Positions 15,501-24,109 are shown, numbered from the stretch's first letter. The stretch: 38,282 nt of DNA from Chitinophaga pinensis (GCA_945869825.1 CAMBQF010000011.1:1-38282), one strand, 5' to 3'. Numbers and translations are program-made. The notes: generated by a model from the letters alone, not told the origin.

Positions 15501-16871
15501 TTATTCCAATGGAATATTTTCATCGCCGGGCTTGTAATTTACATACACGCATATCAATTGAAACATTTCATCAGTAGTGCGCATACTACCATCGCGTTCC
15601 CTTATTTCCCGTGGTGGAGAATAGGGGTTGTTAGGGTTTTGCGCTGTATTATCATACACACCTTCGGCTACAATACGAGAGCCTGCGGGTATCTTTACCA
15701 TTTTTTTAAAGGTATAAAAATATTGCCACCTAAAATCCCATTTGTTAATACGCACAAGATTAATGGTATCTCCTTGGGGAGTTAGCACATAAGCCTTAAA
15801 GGTTTTGCCAATAAGGTGCATGTGGGGTATAACAGTAAGCAATGATATATTTTTATCAATAATCTTCTCTGCCTTAAACGACTTTACCGTATTAGGAGGA
15901 ACAATCAGCGCTGGGGTTACTTCTGCACGTTTGCCTGTGCTTAAGGTACCTAAAATGAACTCCCCCGTTGGCCTTTCAGGCGCCTTAGGACTGAAGTATA
16001 TATTAAAGTAAGAACTATCTGAGACATCTATAGGTGTTGGCCCGTAGTGCATATCATTAAGATACAAAGCCCCGTTAGCTTTAAAGCGGTAGCCTCCAAT
16101 ACCTTGCGGATACATATAAGGTATATTGCCTGGCAGGTAGTTACTTACCGATGGTGTCATTAGTGGATACGTACCGTCATCGTTCAACAAGCCTATAGTT
16201 TTATGTATTTCTCCCGCTAAAGTATCTTGTTGGTTTGCCCAAACTGTTTTGTCCAAACCATTAATCTTTTTACCCGGTTCATAGCTTATCAGGTGGGCAT
16301 TAACATGGTGCACTACCTTACGGTTACCTGGTATATACTCTATAAAACGGACAAAGGTATCTTTGGCCATTTTATAAGGCAGCTTCATTACCAAAAAATT
16401 ATCGGTGTTGTTACCTTTAATAATGTACCGTTTGTCCATGGCTATTACCAAATCGGCTTTGCGGTTGGTAAACGGTTGGTCCCAAGTGGAAGGCGGTTGC
16501 AGCTTAGCCGTATCGCCGGGCTGCATCCCCTGGTCAACCCAAAGTCCGATGGTTGCAATTTCCGCATCAGTTAACACCTTTTCGCCTATAAAATGAGAAT
16601 AGGAAGGATCGGCAGGCCAGGGTGGCATAAAACGGGTGGCTGTAACCACTTTAATAAGCGATGCCCTATTCCTAACCTCAGTATAGTTAGTCAGCTTAAA
16701 CGGAGCTATATTATCGTCCCTATGGCAGGGGGTACAGTTTTTATAAATTATGGGAGCTACATGCTCTGCAAAGGTTGGATTAGCTGGCGTGTCTTGTTTA
16801 TTACTGTTAAATGTACATGCAGCAAAAATTGCTGGTATTAAGGCTAATGTATAGTGTATACGCAGCTGCAT
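15501..16871 (-). CDS. lipoprotein with cytochrome c motif and PHM-type copper monooxygenase domains
   Basis: A 456-residue exported protein with a lipobox (FAAC, Cys19), so it is probably membrane-anchored in the envelope. Residues 33-120 form a cytochrome c-like domain: heme motif CTPCH at 46-50 and candidate axial Met82 in RFMPPWP. Residues about 140-450 resemble the two-domain copper type II, ascorbate-dependent monooxygenases (peptidylglycine hydroxylating and dopamine beta-monooxygenase type). All six expected copper ligands can be proposed: His188, His189 (VVHHV) and His275 (DMHYGP) for the first copper, His350, His352 (PHMH) and Met436 (TTDEMFQL) for the second. The gene starts one base after the HMG-CoA lyase stop. 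Substrate unknown; heme c could deliver the electrons that ascorbate supplies in animals, which is inference. Confidence 0.85.
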   Translation of the reverse strand: MQLRIHYTLALIPAIFAACTFNSNKQDTPANPTFAEHVAPIIYKNCTPCHRDDNIAPFKLTNYTEVRNRASLIKVVTATRFMPPWPADPSYSHFIGEKVLTDAEIATIGLWVDQGMQPGDTAKLQPPSTWDQPFTNRKADLVIAMDKRYIIKGNNTDNFLVMKLPYKMAKDTFVRFIEYIPGNRKVVHHVNAHLISYEPGKKINGLDKTVWANQQDTLAGEIHKTIGLLNDDGTYPLMTPSVSNYLPGNIPYMYPQGIGGYRFKANGALYLNDMHYGPTPIDVSDSSYFNIYFSPKAPERPTGEFILGTLSTGKRAEVTPALIVPPNTVKSFKAEKIIDKNISLLTVIPHMHLIGKTFKAYVLTPQGDTINLVRINKWDFRWQYFYTFKKMVKIPAGSRIVAEGVYDNTAQNPNNPYSPPREIRERDGSMRTTDEMFQLICVYVNYKPGDENIPLE

Positions 16872-16872
16872 A

Positions 16873-17730
16873 TTAATTATGGCCTACAAATACAGACTGT
16901 GCCTCAATCATAGCCGCATCAAATGCCGGGATATCCAATCCCGTTTCAATATTGTTCTGCTGGCAATAGGCTAAGAGATTTTCGGTGGCAAAATTGCCTG
17001 TTAGTTTATCATCGGCCATAGGGCAGCCGCCAAAACCTTTCATGGCACTGTCGAATCTTAGGCAACCTGCTGTGTAGGCTGCATCAACTTTAGTTTGCCA
17101 ATCATTTGGCTTGGTATGCAAATGCGCACCAAACTCTACGTTTGGCAAAGCCGGTATTAAATAGCTAAATACATTTTTAATATCTTCAGGGTTTGCAGTA
17201 CCCACCGTATCGGCAAGGGCAATATTCTTAATACCCATTTCGGCTATTTTATTGGCCCAGTTGGTAACAATTTCAGGGCTCCAGGCATCGCCATAAGGGT
17301 TACCAAAACCCATAGAAAGGTATACCAACAGGGTTTTACCTCTTTGGTCGCAAAGGTTTTTCATTTGCTCTACCGTTTTTAGCGATTGTTCGATACTACT
17401 GTTGGTGTTTCGTTGCTGAAATGTTTCAGATACAGAAAATGGAAACCCTAATATGCTTACTTCATCAAAAAAACAGGCATCCAAAGCGCCGCGCATATTG
17501 GCTACTATTGATAGCAATTTGGTTTGGGTAGTACTTAAATCAAGTTTAGAGATAACCAAAGGGGTATCCTTCATTTGTGGGATAGCATATGGCGAAACAA
17601 AGCTGCCAAAATCCAACACATCAAAACCAACTTTAAGCAGCTTGTTTATATACCCGGCTTTAATATCAGTAGGTATAAACTCTTTAATACCTTGCATTGC
17701 ATCGCGTGGGCACTCTGTAATATGTATCAT
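16873..17730 (-). CDS. hydroxymethylglutaryl-CoA lyase family protein
   Basis: HMG-CoA lyases split HMG-CoA into acetoacetate and acetyl-CoA, the last step of leucine and some isoprenoid degradation. The 285-residue TIM-barrel protein has ECPRDAMQG at 6-14 (Arg9, Asp10 correspond to the catalytic Arg-Asp of EVGPRDGLQ), FGSFVSPYAIPQM at 41-53, metal-site GAHLHT (His203, His205) and the G-loop GFGGCPMA with the catalytic Cys236, then TGNFATE. The first motif is one residue shorter than in canonical enzymes and the G-loop has Met for Tyr, so a related acyl-CoA lyase activity is possible. It is the first gene of a three-gene minus-strand run and diverges from the AtuA-family gene 107 bp away. Confidence 0.88.
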   Translation of the reverse strand: MIHITECPRDAMQGIKEFIPTDIKAGYINKLLKVGFDVLDFGSFVSPYAIPQMKDTPLVISKLDLSTTQTKLLSIVANMRGALDACFFDEVSILGFPFSVSETFQQRNTNSSIEQSLKTVEQMKNLCDQRGKTLLVYLSMGFGNPYGDAWSPEIVTNWANKIAEMGIKNIALADTVGTANPEDIKNVFSYLIPALPNVEFGAHLHTKPNDWQTKVDAAYTAGCLRFDSAMKGFGGCPMADDKLTGNFATENLLAYCQQNNIETGLDIPAFDAAMIEAQSVFVGHN

Positions 17731-17837
17731 GCGGTAAATTTACAATTTAACGGATAAGCAAAACAATGGTATTTGTTTATAGTTTTAGTTTACTATATTG
17801 TAAAAAATAGTTTATTTAGCATTATCAAATTTAACTA

Positions 17838-19244
17838 GTGAGCAATACACAACAACCCATCAGGATAGCAGGTGCACAAGGCTTTTATGGCGATAGCCCT
17901 ATGGCTGCTATGAATATTGTAATGGAAAAAGGAGCCGACTATCTGGTACACGACGCTTTGGCCGAGCTAACCTTATCAATTTTACAAAAAGACCGCATGG
18001 CCGACCCTCGCCATGGGTATGCCCGCGATATAGAGTTTTTAGCTACTATGCTAATACCGGCTGCTTTTAGCCAGGGGATTAAAATAGTAACCAACTCAGG
18101 TGGGTTAAACCCTGAAGGCGCTGCCACACGTGTAAAAGCAATATTAGAAAAGCAGGGTGTAAAAGGTTTAAAGATTGCTATTATTAGCGGTGATAATTTA
18201 TATGACCAACTGGGAAACCTGAAAGAGCAAGGCCACGAGTTGCGCAATATGGATACTAACCAGCCGTATGCCGAAAGCAAATACCAGCCTACCCATGCCA
18301 ATGTATATATGGGTGCTAAAAGTGTTGCCGAGGCGCTAGACCAAGGTGCTGACTTAATACTGGCTGGCCGTGTTGCCGACCCGTGTTTAACGTTAGGGAT
18401 ACTGGTACACCACTATGGATGGAAACTGGATGGCGATTTATCGCAAGCTGATTTAGACTTATTAGCCTCAGGTATTGCAATTGGGCACTTAATTGAATGT
18501 GGCGGGCAGGCTTCGGGTGGAAACTCCTATGCAGAGTGGCCTATGGAGTACCCTATATATAACCTGGGCTACCCTATTGCCCATGTGTATGCCGATGGTT
18601 CAGCTGTTATGACCAAGCTGGAAAGCCAGGGCGGTAAAGTATCGCGCAATACCATACGCGAGCAACTGGTGTATGAAATACACGACCCGGCTAACTACCT
18701 TACGCCTGATGTTACCGTAGATTTAACAGAGGTTAAGATAGAAGATATTGAGCCTAACAAGGTTAGTTTTAAAGGGGTGAAAGGCAAAATCCGCCCGGAG
18801 AAGCTAAAACTTACTATAGGTCAAATGGAAGGATATATTTCTGACCAATTTTTCTATTTCTCGGCCCCATTTGCTTACGACAAGGCTGTAATGTTTATTG
18901 ATGCCGTAAAAAAGATATGGGCCAACCTACCTATCAAAATAGACCGTCAGGAGTTTTCTATTATAGGGCTTGATGGCATGCACCCAGGTGCAGCACCTGC
19001 CTTAGCCCCTGAGGTTTTAAACAGCCTAAACGAGATTGGGGTTCGCCTTTGCATTATGCATCAGGATGAACGTGCGGGCAAACTGGCATTACAATCTATA
19101 GTATGCTTAGGGTTAAATGGCCCTCCGGGAACTATCAGTATTCCTGGATGGGGTAAACCAGGCAAGGCGATGCTAAGCTTATGGCCAACCCTTATACCAC
19201 GAGATTGGGTTCAGGAAAAATTGGAGATTTTAGAAACGGTATAG
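17838..19244 (+). CDS. AtuA family protein (acyclic terpene utilization, DUF1446)
   Basis: A 468-residue cytosolic protein of the AtuA/DUF1446 family. Recognisable segments are IRIAGAQGFYGDS (8-20), VTNSGGLNPEGAA, DLILAGRVADPCLTLGILVHHYGW, the glycine-rich ECGGQASGGN, and QSIVCLGLNGPPGTISIPGWGKPGKA near the C-terminus. The start is GTG at 17838: an in-frame TAA stands two codons upstream and no ATG intervenes. Family members are named after the geranyl/citronellyl-CoA degradation cluster of Pseudomonas, though their exact reaction is not settled. Divergence from an HMG-CoA lyase gene fits a branched-chain or isoprenoid acid pathway, but the carboxylase subunits and acyl-CoA dehydrogenase of that pathway are not in the window. 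Confidence 0.85.
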   Translation: MSNTQQPIRIAGAQGFYGDSPMAAMNIVMEKGADYLVHDALAELTLSILQKDRMADPRHGYARDIEFLATMLIPAAFSQGIKIVTNSGGLNPEGAATRVKAILEKQGVKGLKIAIISGDNLYDQLGNLKEQGHELRNMDTNQPYAESKYQPTHANVYMGAKSVAEALDQGADLILAGRVADPCLTLGILVHHYGWKLDGDLSQADLDLLASGIAIGHLIECGGQASGGNSYAEWPMEYPIYNLGYPIAHVYADGSAVMTKLESQGGKVSRNTIREQLVYEIHDPANYLTPDVTVDLTEVKIEDIEPNKVSFKGVKGKIRPEKLKLTIGQMEGYISDQFFYFSAPFAYDKAVMFIDAVKKIWANLPIKIDRQEFSIIGLDGMHPGAAPALAPEVLNSLNEIGVRLCIMHQDERAGKLALQSIVCLGLNGPPGTISIPGWGKPGKAMLSLWPTLIPRDWVQEKLEILETV

Positions 19245-19255
19245 GTTATTGAAAA

Positions 19256-19278
19256 CCCAATTACTGCAGAGTAACGGG
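19256..19278. terminator. weak hairpin between convergent atuA-like and fbp genes
   Basis: TTACT (19261-19265) pairs with AGTAA (19270-19274) around GCAG, and CCC (19256-19258) can pair with GGG (19276-19278) past a small bulge. On the minus strand GGG is followed by TTTT. It sits between two convergent stops, where a terminator is expected, but the stem is imperfect. Confidence 0.35.
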
Positions 19279-19306
19279 GCTTTGATATTTCTGAATGTAT
19301 TTCAAC

Positions 19307-20374
19307 CTATGGAATAACTATCCCGGCTTCCATTTCTTTATACACTTGCAAAAACTCTTCAGCCTTAGCAACCATATCATACGAGCCAATAAATAATGGT
19401 TCGCGTTGGTGAAGGCTTTCAGGCTTTAGTTCCATAATTCGTTTATAGCCATCAGATGCTTTTCCTCCGGCCTGCTCTGCAATAAAAGCCAGCGGGTTGC
19501 ACTCGTATAACAAACGTAGTTTGCCTTTAGGCGAATCTGATGTTGTAGGGTAAATATAGATACCTCCTTTAATCATATTACGGTGGAAGTCGGCTACCAG
19601 CGAACCTATATAGCGTAGGGCATATGGGCGACGGGTAGGCTTATCATGCATTTGGCAATAATTTACGTACGACTTAACACCATCAACAAAATCGTGGAAA
19701 TAACCTTGATTTATTGAGTATATAGGGCCCGTGCGCGGTATCTTCATATCAGGGTGAGACAGGCAAAACTCACCTATTGATGAGTCTAAAGTAAAACCGT
19801 TTACCCCATTGCCGGTGGTAATTACCATCATGGTAGATGTGCCGTATACAACATAACCCGCAGCCACCTGCTCTGTACCCGGCTGTAAAAGGTCGTCGAG
19901 GGTTGGTATACAATCTACCGACTTGCGGCGGTATATAGAGAATATAGTTCCTATAGAAACGTTTACATCAATATTAGATGACCCATCGAGCGGGTCCATA
20001 CAAATTACATATTGTGCCTTTTTAGCCAGGGCCTCGTCAAAAATAATAAGGTCATCGTTTTCTTCTGATGCAATCGCACAACACTCTCCCCTAAAACGGA
20101 TAGCATCAATAAACTGTTCGTTAGCAAAAACATCCAGTTTCTTTTGAGTCTCGCCCTGTACGTTGGTAGTACCATACTCGCCTAAAATATCAACAAGCCC
20201 GGCCTTATTAACCTCTCGGTTGACAATTTTGGCAGCCAGTCCAATTGAGTTTAATAAGCGTGACAGCTCGCCTTTAGCATAAGGAAAATCTCCCTGACGT
20301 TTTATTATAAATTCAGAAAGGGTTAAAACTGTTTTTTGCCCTCCGTTACCATTATCGTAAATGTTTTCTGCCAT
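19307..20374 (-). CDS. fbp: fructose-1,6-bisphosphatase class I
   Basis: Hydrolyses fructose 1,6-bisphosphate to fructose 6-phosphate in gluconeogenesis. The 355 residues carry the metal site ASEEND (Glu104, Glu105) and the signature [20 protein letters not shown], where Asp127 and Asp130 bind metal. The phosphate/sugar-binding region with [23 protein letters not shown] and the C-terminal [22 protein letters not shown] motif are complete. Length is normal for class I. It stands alone, convergent with the AtuA-family gene. An 8-bp perfect inverted repeat overlaps its predicted promoter and could be an operator, giving a possible route for metabolic control. Confidence 0.97.
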   Translation of the reverse strand: MAENIYDNGNGGQKTVLTLSEFIIKRQGDFPYAKGELSRLLNSIGLAAKIVNREVNKAGLVDILGEYGTTNVQGETQKKLDVFANEQFIDAIRFRGECCAIASEENDDLIIFDEALAKKAQYVICMDPLDGSSNIDVNVSIGTIFSIYRRKSVDCIPTLDDLLQPGTEQVAAGYVVYGTSTMMVITTGNGVNGFTLDSSIGEFCLSHPDMKIPRTGPIYSINQGYFHDFVDGVKSYVNYCQMHDKPTRRPYALRYIGSLVADFHRNMIKGGIYIYPTTSDSPKGKLRLLYECNPLAFIAEQAGGKASDGYKRIMELKPESLHQREPLFIGSYDMVAKAEEFLQVYKEMEAGIVIP

Positions 20375-20379
20375 TTCCT

Positions 20380-20401
20380 TTTTGTGTGTAACACAAAATT
20401 A
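20380..20401 (-). promoter_or_regulatory. fbp promoter -7 box overlapped by an inverted repeat
   Basis: The minus strand has TAATTTTG at 20401-20394, a full TAnnTTTG match 20 bp upstream of the fbp ATG. TTTTGTGT (20380-20387) and ACACAAAA (20391-20398) form a perfect 8-bp inverted repeat with a 3-base spacer that covers the -7 box and the predicted transcription start. No good -33 TTG is visible, which is compatible with activator- or repressor-controlled use. Confidence 0.5.
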
Positions 20402-20436
20402 ATCATTAATACCAACTAAAATATCCTCATTAAAAG

Positions 20437-20475
20437 CAGAAAGTTCAACAACTTTATCAGCTATTGAACTTTCTG
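20437..20475 (-). terminator. terminator of the cysS-QC-small protein operon
   Basis: CAGAAAGTTCAA (20437-20448) pairs perfectly with TTGAACTTTCTG (20464-20475), a 12-bp stem with a 15-base loop, directly after the stop at 20481. On the minus strand the stem is followed by CTTTTAA. On the plus strand it is followed by a U-rich run as well. Confidence 0.7.
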
Positions 20476-20480
20476 TTCTT

Positions 20481-21104
20481 TTATTTCTTTTTGTTCTTGT
20501 TTCCTTCTTTTAATGCCCATGCATTGTAGTCTTTTATTACTTTTTCCAGGTCTTCAAAAACAAGATCTTTGTTGTTAACTTCATCCAGCATATCCTCGTT
20601 GTCTTTAACCAAGGCGCCAACGTCTTTTTTAAAGTTATTCTCTTTAATACGAATAGCAGCCTTTTCAGTTGTTTTTTTAACGTAATACTGGGTTTCGTAA
20701 ACTTCTATCTCCCCTTTCTTGTAGCGTTCCAAATCTAATTGGTAAAGCGTTAACTCACCCTTATCTACTACCTGCATAAAGGCAAACTCTTCTGATTTAT
20801 ATTGAACGGATTCGAAAACGTTTTCTCCATTAAAGTACATTTTAATTTTACCAGGAGAATATGATTTCTTTTCCGTAGGGCTAATAATTAGTTTAATTTT
20901 ATCACCTTCAAAACGTAGCCCAGTTTTTTTATCGCGCTCTATAATCTCCCCTTTAAGTGTATCGCCTTTGTTGGTAATAACATAGCCGGGATTACTAGCT
21001 TTTGGCTCGTCATCATCATCTTGAGCCATTACATTTACAGATGCCAAAAGGCTTAAGCCTAACGTTAATTTGGCAATTCTATTAAACCAAGTTAATTTAC
21101 TCAT
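20481..21104 (-). CDS. secreted hypothetical protein, charged
   Basis: A 207-residue protein with signal peptide ending ASVNVMA before QDDDDEP. I do not recognise a named family. The mature chain has a short beta-rich segment (GYVITNKGDTLKGEIIERDKKTGLRF), then strands around IKMYFNGENVFESVQYKSEEFAFMQVV, and a lysine/glutamate-rich helical tail ending KKK. The opening resembles Bacteroidota periplasmic proteins whose text reads as G-x-I-x-x-x-G-D-T-L-x-G-x-I. The codon at 21110 is TTG; the ATG at 21104 gives a clean signal peptide and is chosen. It starts 10 bp after the glutaminyl cyclase stop and is followed by the operon terminator. Function unknown. Confidence 0.7.
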   Translation of the reverse strand: MSKLTWFNRIAKLTLGLSLLASVNVMAQDDDDEPKASNPGYVITNKGDTLKGEIIERDKKTGLRFEGDKIKLIISPTEKKSYSPGKIKMYFNGENVFESVQYKSEEFAFMQVVDKGELTLYQLDLERYKKGEIEVYETQYYVKKTTEKAAIRIKENNFKKDVGALVKDNEDMLDEVNNKDLVFEDLEKVIKDYNAWALKEGNKNKKK

Positions 21105-21114
21105 GTTCAATTAT

Positions 21115-22095
21115 TTATTGTTTGGGATTTTCGTTGTATATAACACCTAAAAGGGTTTGGCCTACGGCCTTTAATGTAGCTTTATCAACCGCATCCATAT
21201 TATCATCATGGGTATGCCAGTAAAACGGAAACTTACCGTCGTTGCCATCCTGGTATTGTATAATATCAATAGCAGGTATTTCAGTCATTCCATTTACATA
21301 GTAATGGTCGTCAATAATAGCAGTGCGTGTATTGTTTACAAATATACTTGCATAACCCAGTTCGGCTGCTTTGTTCCATACTTTGTCAACAGCAAAACCT
21401 GCATTAACCACAGAGCCTTCTTCCTTCCAGAATTTAGCATCTTTACCTCCAACCATATCTAACAATATAGCATAGCGTGGGCGGTAAAACGGTATAGGCG
21501 GGTGGGTTATCCAATATTGGGTACCAAGGCAGTAACTATCGTTTTCTTCAGGTAACCCCTGGTCCTCAGCATCGGTAAAGAATATATCAATGCCAATATT
21601 GGCATCCTTGGTATTAAGTACGCGGGCTATTTCCATTAAAACACCAACCCCACTGGCACCATCGTTTGCTCCTAAGATAGGTTCGCTTTTACGTTCATTG
21701 TCCTGATCGGCTATATGGCGCGAATCCCAATGTGCAAAAAGCAGGATACGCTCCGAATTTTTGGGGTTTATCCGGCCAATAATATTATAAATAGGCAGGT
21801 TACGGCTACCTGGGGCAGTTACCGTTCCGCGCTGAACAATAACCGTATCGGTTAATGCTTTTAACGTATTGATAAGGTATTGGGCACAATCAGCATGAGC
21901 TTTAGAACCCGGTACACGTGGGCCAAATGCTACCTGCCTGGCAGTATATGCAAAGGCGCTATCCGCATTAAACTCAGGGGCAACCACTACAGAGCCTTTA
22001 TTTTCAACAACCACAGGCGGTTTTTCGCCTGGCCCACAACTAATTATAGCAACGGGTGCTAACAGTATTAATAATGCTTTGAAAGCGCTTTTCAT
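21115..22095 (-). CDS. glutaminyl-peptide cyclotransferase-like M28 family lipoprotein
   Basis: A 326-residue zinc enzyme of the peptidase M28 fold. A lipobox (AIISC, Cys20) makes it a lipoprotein. AHWDSR, GANDGASGVGVLMEIAR (Asp145), FFTDAEDQG (Glu177, Asp178), ILLDMVGGKDA, DDHYYVNG and YWHTHDDNMD (His294) give the single-zinc glutaminyl cyclase pattern of Bacteroidota type I enzymes rather than a two-zinc aminopeptidase; this distinction is from memory of the family. Such enzymes convert N-terminal glutamine of exported proteins to pyroglutamate. ATG at 22095 is used, since the preceding codon at 22098 is TTG. It follows cysS after 4 bp, so translation is likely coupled. An aminopeptidase activity is the alternative. 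Confidence 0.85.
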   Translation of the reverse strand: MKSAFKALLILLAPVAIISCGPGEKPPVVVENKGSVVVAPEFNADSAFAYTARQVAFGPRVPGSKAHADCAQYLINTLKALTDTVIVQRGTVTAPGSRNLPIYNIIGRINPKNSERILLFAHWDSRHIADQDNERKSEPILGANDGASGVGVLMEIARVLNTKDANIGIDIFFTDAEDQGLPEENDSYCLGTQYWITHPPIPFYRPRYAILLDMVGGKDAKFWKEEGSVVNAGFAVDKVWNKAAELGYASIFVNNTRTAIIDDHYYVNGMTEIPAIDIIQYQDGNDGKFPFYWHTHDDNMDAVDKATLKAVGQTLLGVIYNENPKQ

Positions 22096-22099
22096 CAAA

Positions 22100-23578
22100 T
22101 TAATTATTTGTAAAAGTCCAGTCAGTTTTATCCTTTCCGTCTTTAATTTCTATGCTAAGCTTAGCCAACTGGTCGCGGATAAAGTCTGACGAGGCATAAT
22201 CTTTATTGGCACGCGCCGTTTTGCGTTGCTCAATAATAATCTGCATAAGGCCATCCATTACTTCGCTTCCTTCTTCGGCACCTATATTTTCTTCCTGTAA
22301 ACCTAAAATATTGAAAATAATTGTTTCGTATAGATTTTTAAGCGCAGCTATATCATCAGCAGTAAGCGTTTCTGTACCTGCTTTGGCACTATTTATTGCC
22401 CTAACAGCATCAAACCATTCAGCAATAACAATTGGGCTGTTCATGTCGTCATTCAATGCCTCAAAGCTGGCAGTTTCCAACTTCTTTACATCGTAGCTTG
22501 ATACAGCAGAAGGATTAATCTCACCAATGGTTTTGTAGGCAGCCATAAGGCGTTGCAAGCCTTTGCCTGCAGCCTCTAAGGCAGCATTAGAAAAATCTAA
22601 GGTGCTGCGGTAGTGTGCCTGTAAGATAAAGAAGCGGATTGCCATTGGCGAATATGCCGCTGTTAATACAGGGTGGTTGCCGCTAAAAAACTGGTCTAAA
22701 GTTATAAAGTTACCCAACGATTTGCCCATTTTCTGGCCGTTTATGGTAACCATGTTATTGTGCATCCAATACTTGGCTGGCTCTGTATGGTAGCAGGCGT
22801 TGTTTTGGGCAATCTCGGCTTCGTGGTGAGGGAATAGTAAATCCATGCCGCCACCGTGAATGTCAAAATGCTCGCCAAGGTATTTCGTACTCATAACGGT
22901 ACATTCAATATGCCAACCTGGGAAACCCTGGCCCCAGGGCGAATTCCAACGCATGATATGTTCAGGGTTAGCCTTTTTCCAAAGTGCAAAATCGGCGCTA
23001 TTGCGCTTCTCATCCTGCCCGTCAAGGTCGCGGGTTCCTTCTACTAACTCATCAAGCACACGGCCCGATAGTTTGCCGTATTTGAAATTTTCGTTGTATT
23101 TTAATACATCAAAGTAAACAGAGCCGTTTACTTCGTAAGCATAACCAGCATCAATAATCTTAGTTACCGCTTCTATCTGCTCTAATATATGACCTGCAGC
23201 TCGAGGCTCAATGCTTGGCGGCTCGTTGTTAAGCTGGGCCATGTTCTTGTGAAAGCGCACAGTATAATGCTGCACCACTTCCATAGGCTCTAACTGCTCT
23301 ATACGTGCCTGTTTTGCAATTTTATCTTCTCCTTCATCGGCATCGTTTACCAAGTGGCCAACATCCGTAATATTACGCACATAGCGCACCTTGTAGCCAA
23401 GGTATTTTAAATAGCGTTGCAATAAATCAAACGTAATGTAAGGGCGGGCGTGACCTAAGTGGGCATCGCCATATAGTGTAGGTCCGCAAACATACATACC
23501 AACAAATGGTGCGTTTAACGGTACAAATTGCTCCTTTTTTCGGGTAATAGTATTATGGACGTATAGCGGATGATTCAT
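22100..23578 (-). CDS. cysS: cysteinyl-tRNA synthetase
   Basis: Charges tRNA-Cys with cysteine in the cytosol. The 492 residues contain the class I signatures HLGH at 40-43 (in [15 protein letters not shown]) and KMGKS at 283-287, the zinc ligands expected for selectivity against serine (Cys31, Cys226 in WHIECTVM, His251 and Glu255 in HHEAEIAQ), and the C-terminal DALR-type helical region followed by a tRNA-binding tail ([22 protein letters not shown]). Length is normal. It heads a run with the glutaminyl cyclase and a small secreted protein. Its own promoter may be a weak TACATTTT box at 23595-23588, 10 bp before the ATG. Confidence 0.98.
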   Translation of the reverse strand: MNHPLYVHNTITRKKEQFVPLNAPFVGMYVCGPTLYGDAHLGHARPYITFDLLQRYLKYLGYKVRYVRNITDVGHLVNDADEGEDKIAKQARIEQLEPMEVVQHYTVRFHKNMAQLNNEPPSIEPRAAGHILEQIEAVTKIIDAGYAYEVNGSVYFDVLKYNENFKYGKLSGRVLDELVEGTRDLDGQDEKRNSADFALWKKANPEHIMRWNSPWGQGFPGWHIECTVMSTKYLGEHFDIHGGGMDLLFPHHEAEIAQNNACYHTEPAKYWMHNNMVTINGQKMGKSLGNFITLDQFFSGNHPVLTAAYSPMAIRFFILQAHYRSTLDFSNAALEAAGKGLQRLMAAYKTIGEINPSAVSSYDVKKLETASFEALNDDMNSPIVIAEWFDAVRAINSAKAGTETLTADDIAALKNLYETIIFNILGLQEENIGAEEGSEVMDGLMQIIIEQRKTARANKDYASSDFIRDQLAKLSIEIKDGKDKTDWTFTNN

Positions 23579-23626
23579 ATCCCGCAGAAAATGTATAAGG
23601 GTTAATATTATTTAAAAAATGAGAAA

Positions 23627-24064
23627 TTATCTGGCTTTTATGGGGATATCCATAATAATCTCTGAACGGTAGTCAATACCATTTTGCTGCGCAGGAACGA
23701 AATCTTTAATACCAGCTACAATTCGTTTAACAGCTAAGTCAACACCATTGTCCATTCCTTCAATAATGGCAGAGTTAATTACTTTGGTATCGTAATTTAC
23801 TTCAAACGATATAAGTACATGGCCATCTTGGGTATTTGCCAAAAACTCAGGCGAAGCGTACAATTCATTATAAATATATTTGTACAAAGAGTCTTCGCCA
23901 AACTTGTAGAACGCCTCGTTGTTTTTAACAATATAATTTTGATTGTAGCTACGGTTAGGGTCTTTAACCTTGCTTTTGGTATCAGTAGATTTGCCCTGAA
24001 AACCAGTTTGCGCAGCCAAGCCAAACGTGCATAAAAAAGCGATAAGTAGAAATATATTTTTCAT
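23627..24064 (-). CDS. secreted small protein with TonB C-terminal-like domain
   Basis: A 145-residue protein with signal peptide MKNIFLLIAFLCTFGLAA before QTGF. The C-terminal 70 residues (GHVLISFEVNYDTKVINSAIIEGMDNGVDLAVKRIVAGI, then FVPAQQNGI) follow the TonB C-terminal pattern, where a G-x-V-x-V-x-F-x-V strand is followed by a helix and an FxPA-like turn. It lacks the transmembrane anchor and the proline-rich spacer of a true TonB, so it is a stand-alone periplasmic relative rather than an energiser. A TATCTTTG box lies upstream. It precedes cysS by 48 bp. Function unknown; the domain call is moderate. Confidence 0.7.
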   Translation of the reverse strand: MKNIFLLIAFLCTFGLAAQTGFQGKSTDTKSKVKDPNRSYNQNYIVKNNEAFYKFGEDSLYKYIYNELYASPEFLANTQDGHVLISFEVNYDTKVINSAIIEGMDNGVDLAVKRIVAGIKDFVPAQQNGIDYRSEIIMDIPIKAR

Positions 24065-24091
24065 TGTTTAAGTATCTGGAGTGATCTTAAG

Positions 24092-24099
24092 CAAAGATA
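24092..24099 (-). promoter_or_regulatory. Bacteroidota -7 box (TATCTTTG) for the TonB_C-like gene
   Basis: A full TAnnTTTG match on the minus strand, overlapping the space just after the threonine dehydrogenase stop, with a predicted leader of about 22 bases before the ATG at 24064. A -33 TTG is not evident. Confidence 0.5.
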
Positions 24100-24109
24100 A
24101 TGCAAAACG

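Noticed and set aside
20382-20396. Rex or CRP operator at the fbp inverted repeat
   Set aside because: The TTGTG and CACAA half-sites are only 5 bp apart instead of 8 for Rex, and the CRP TGTGA/TCACA pattern is not met.
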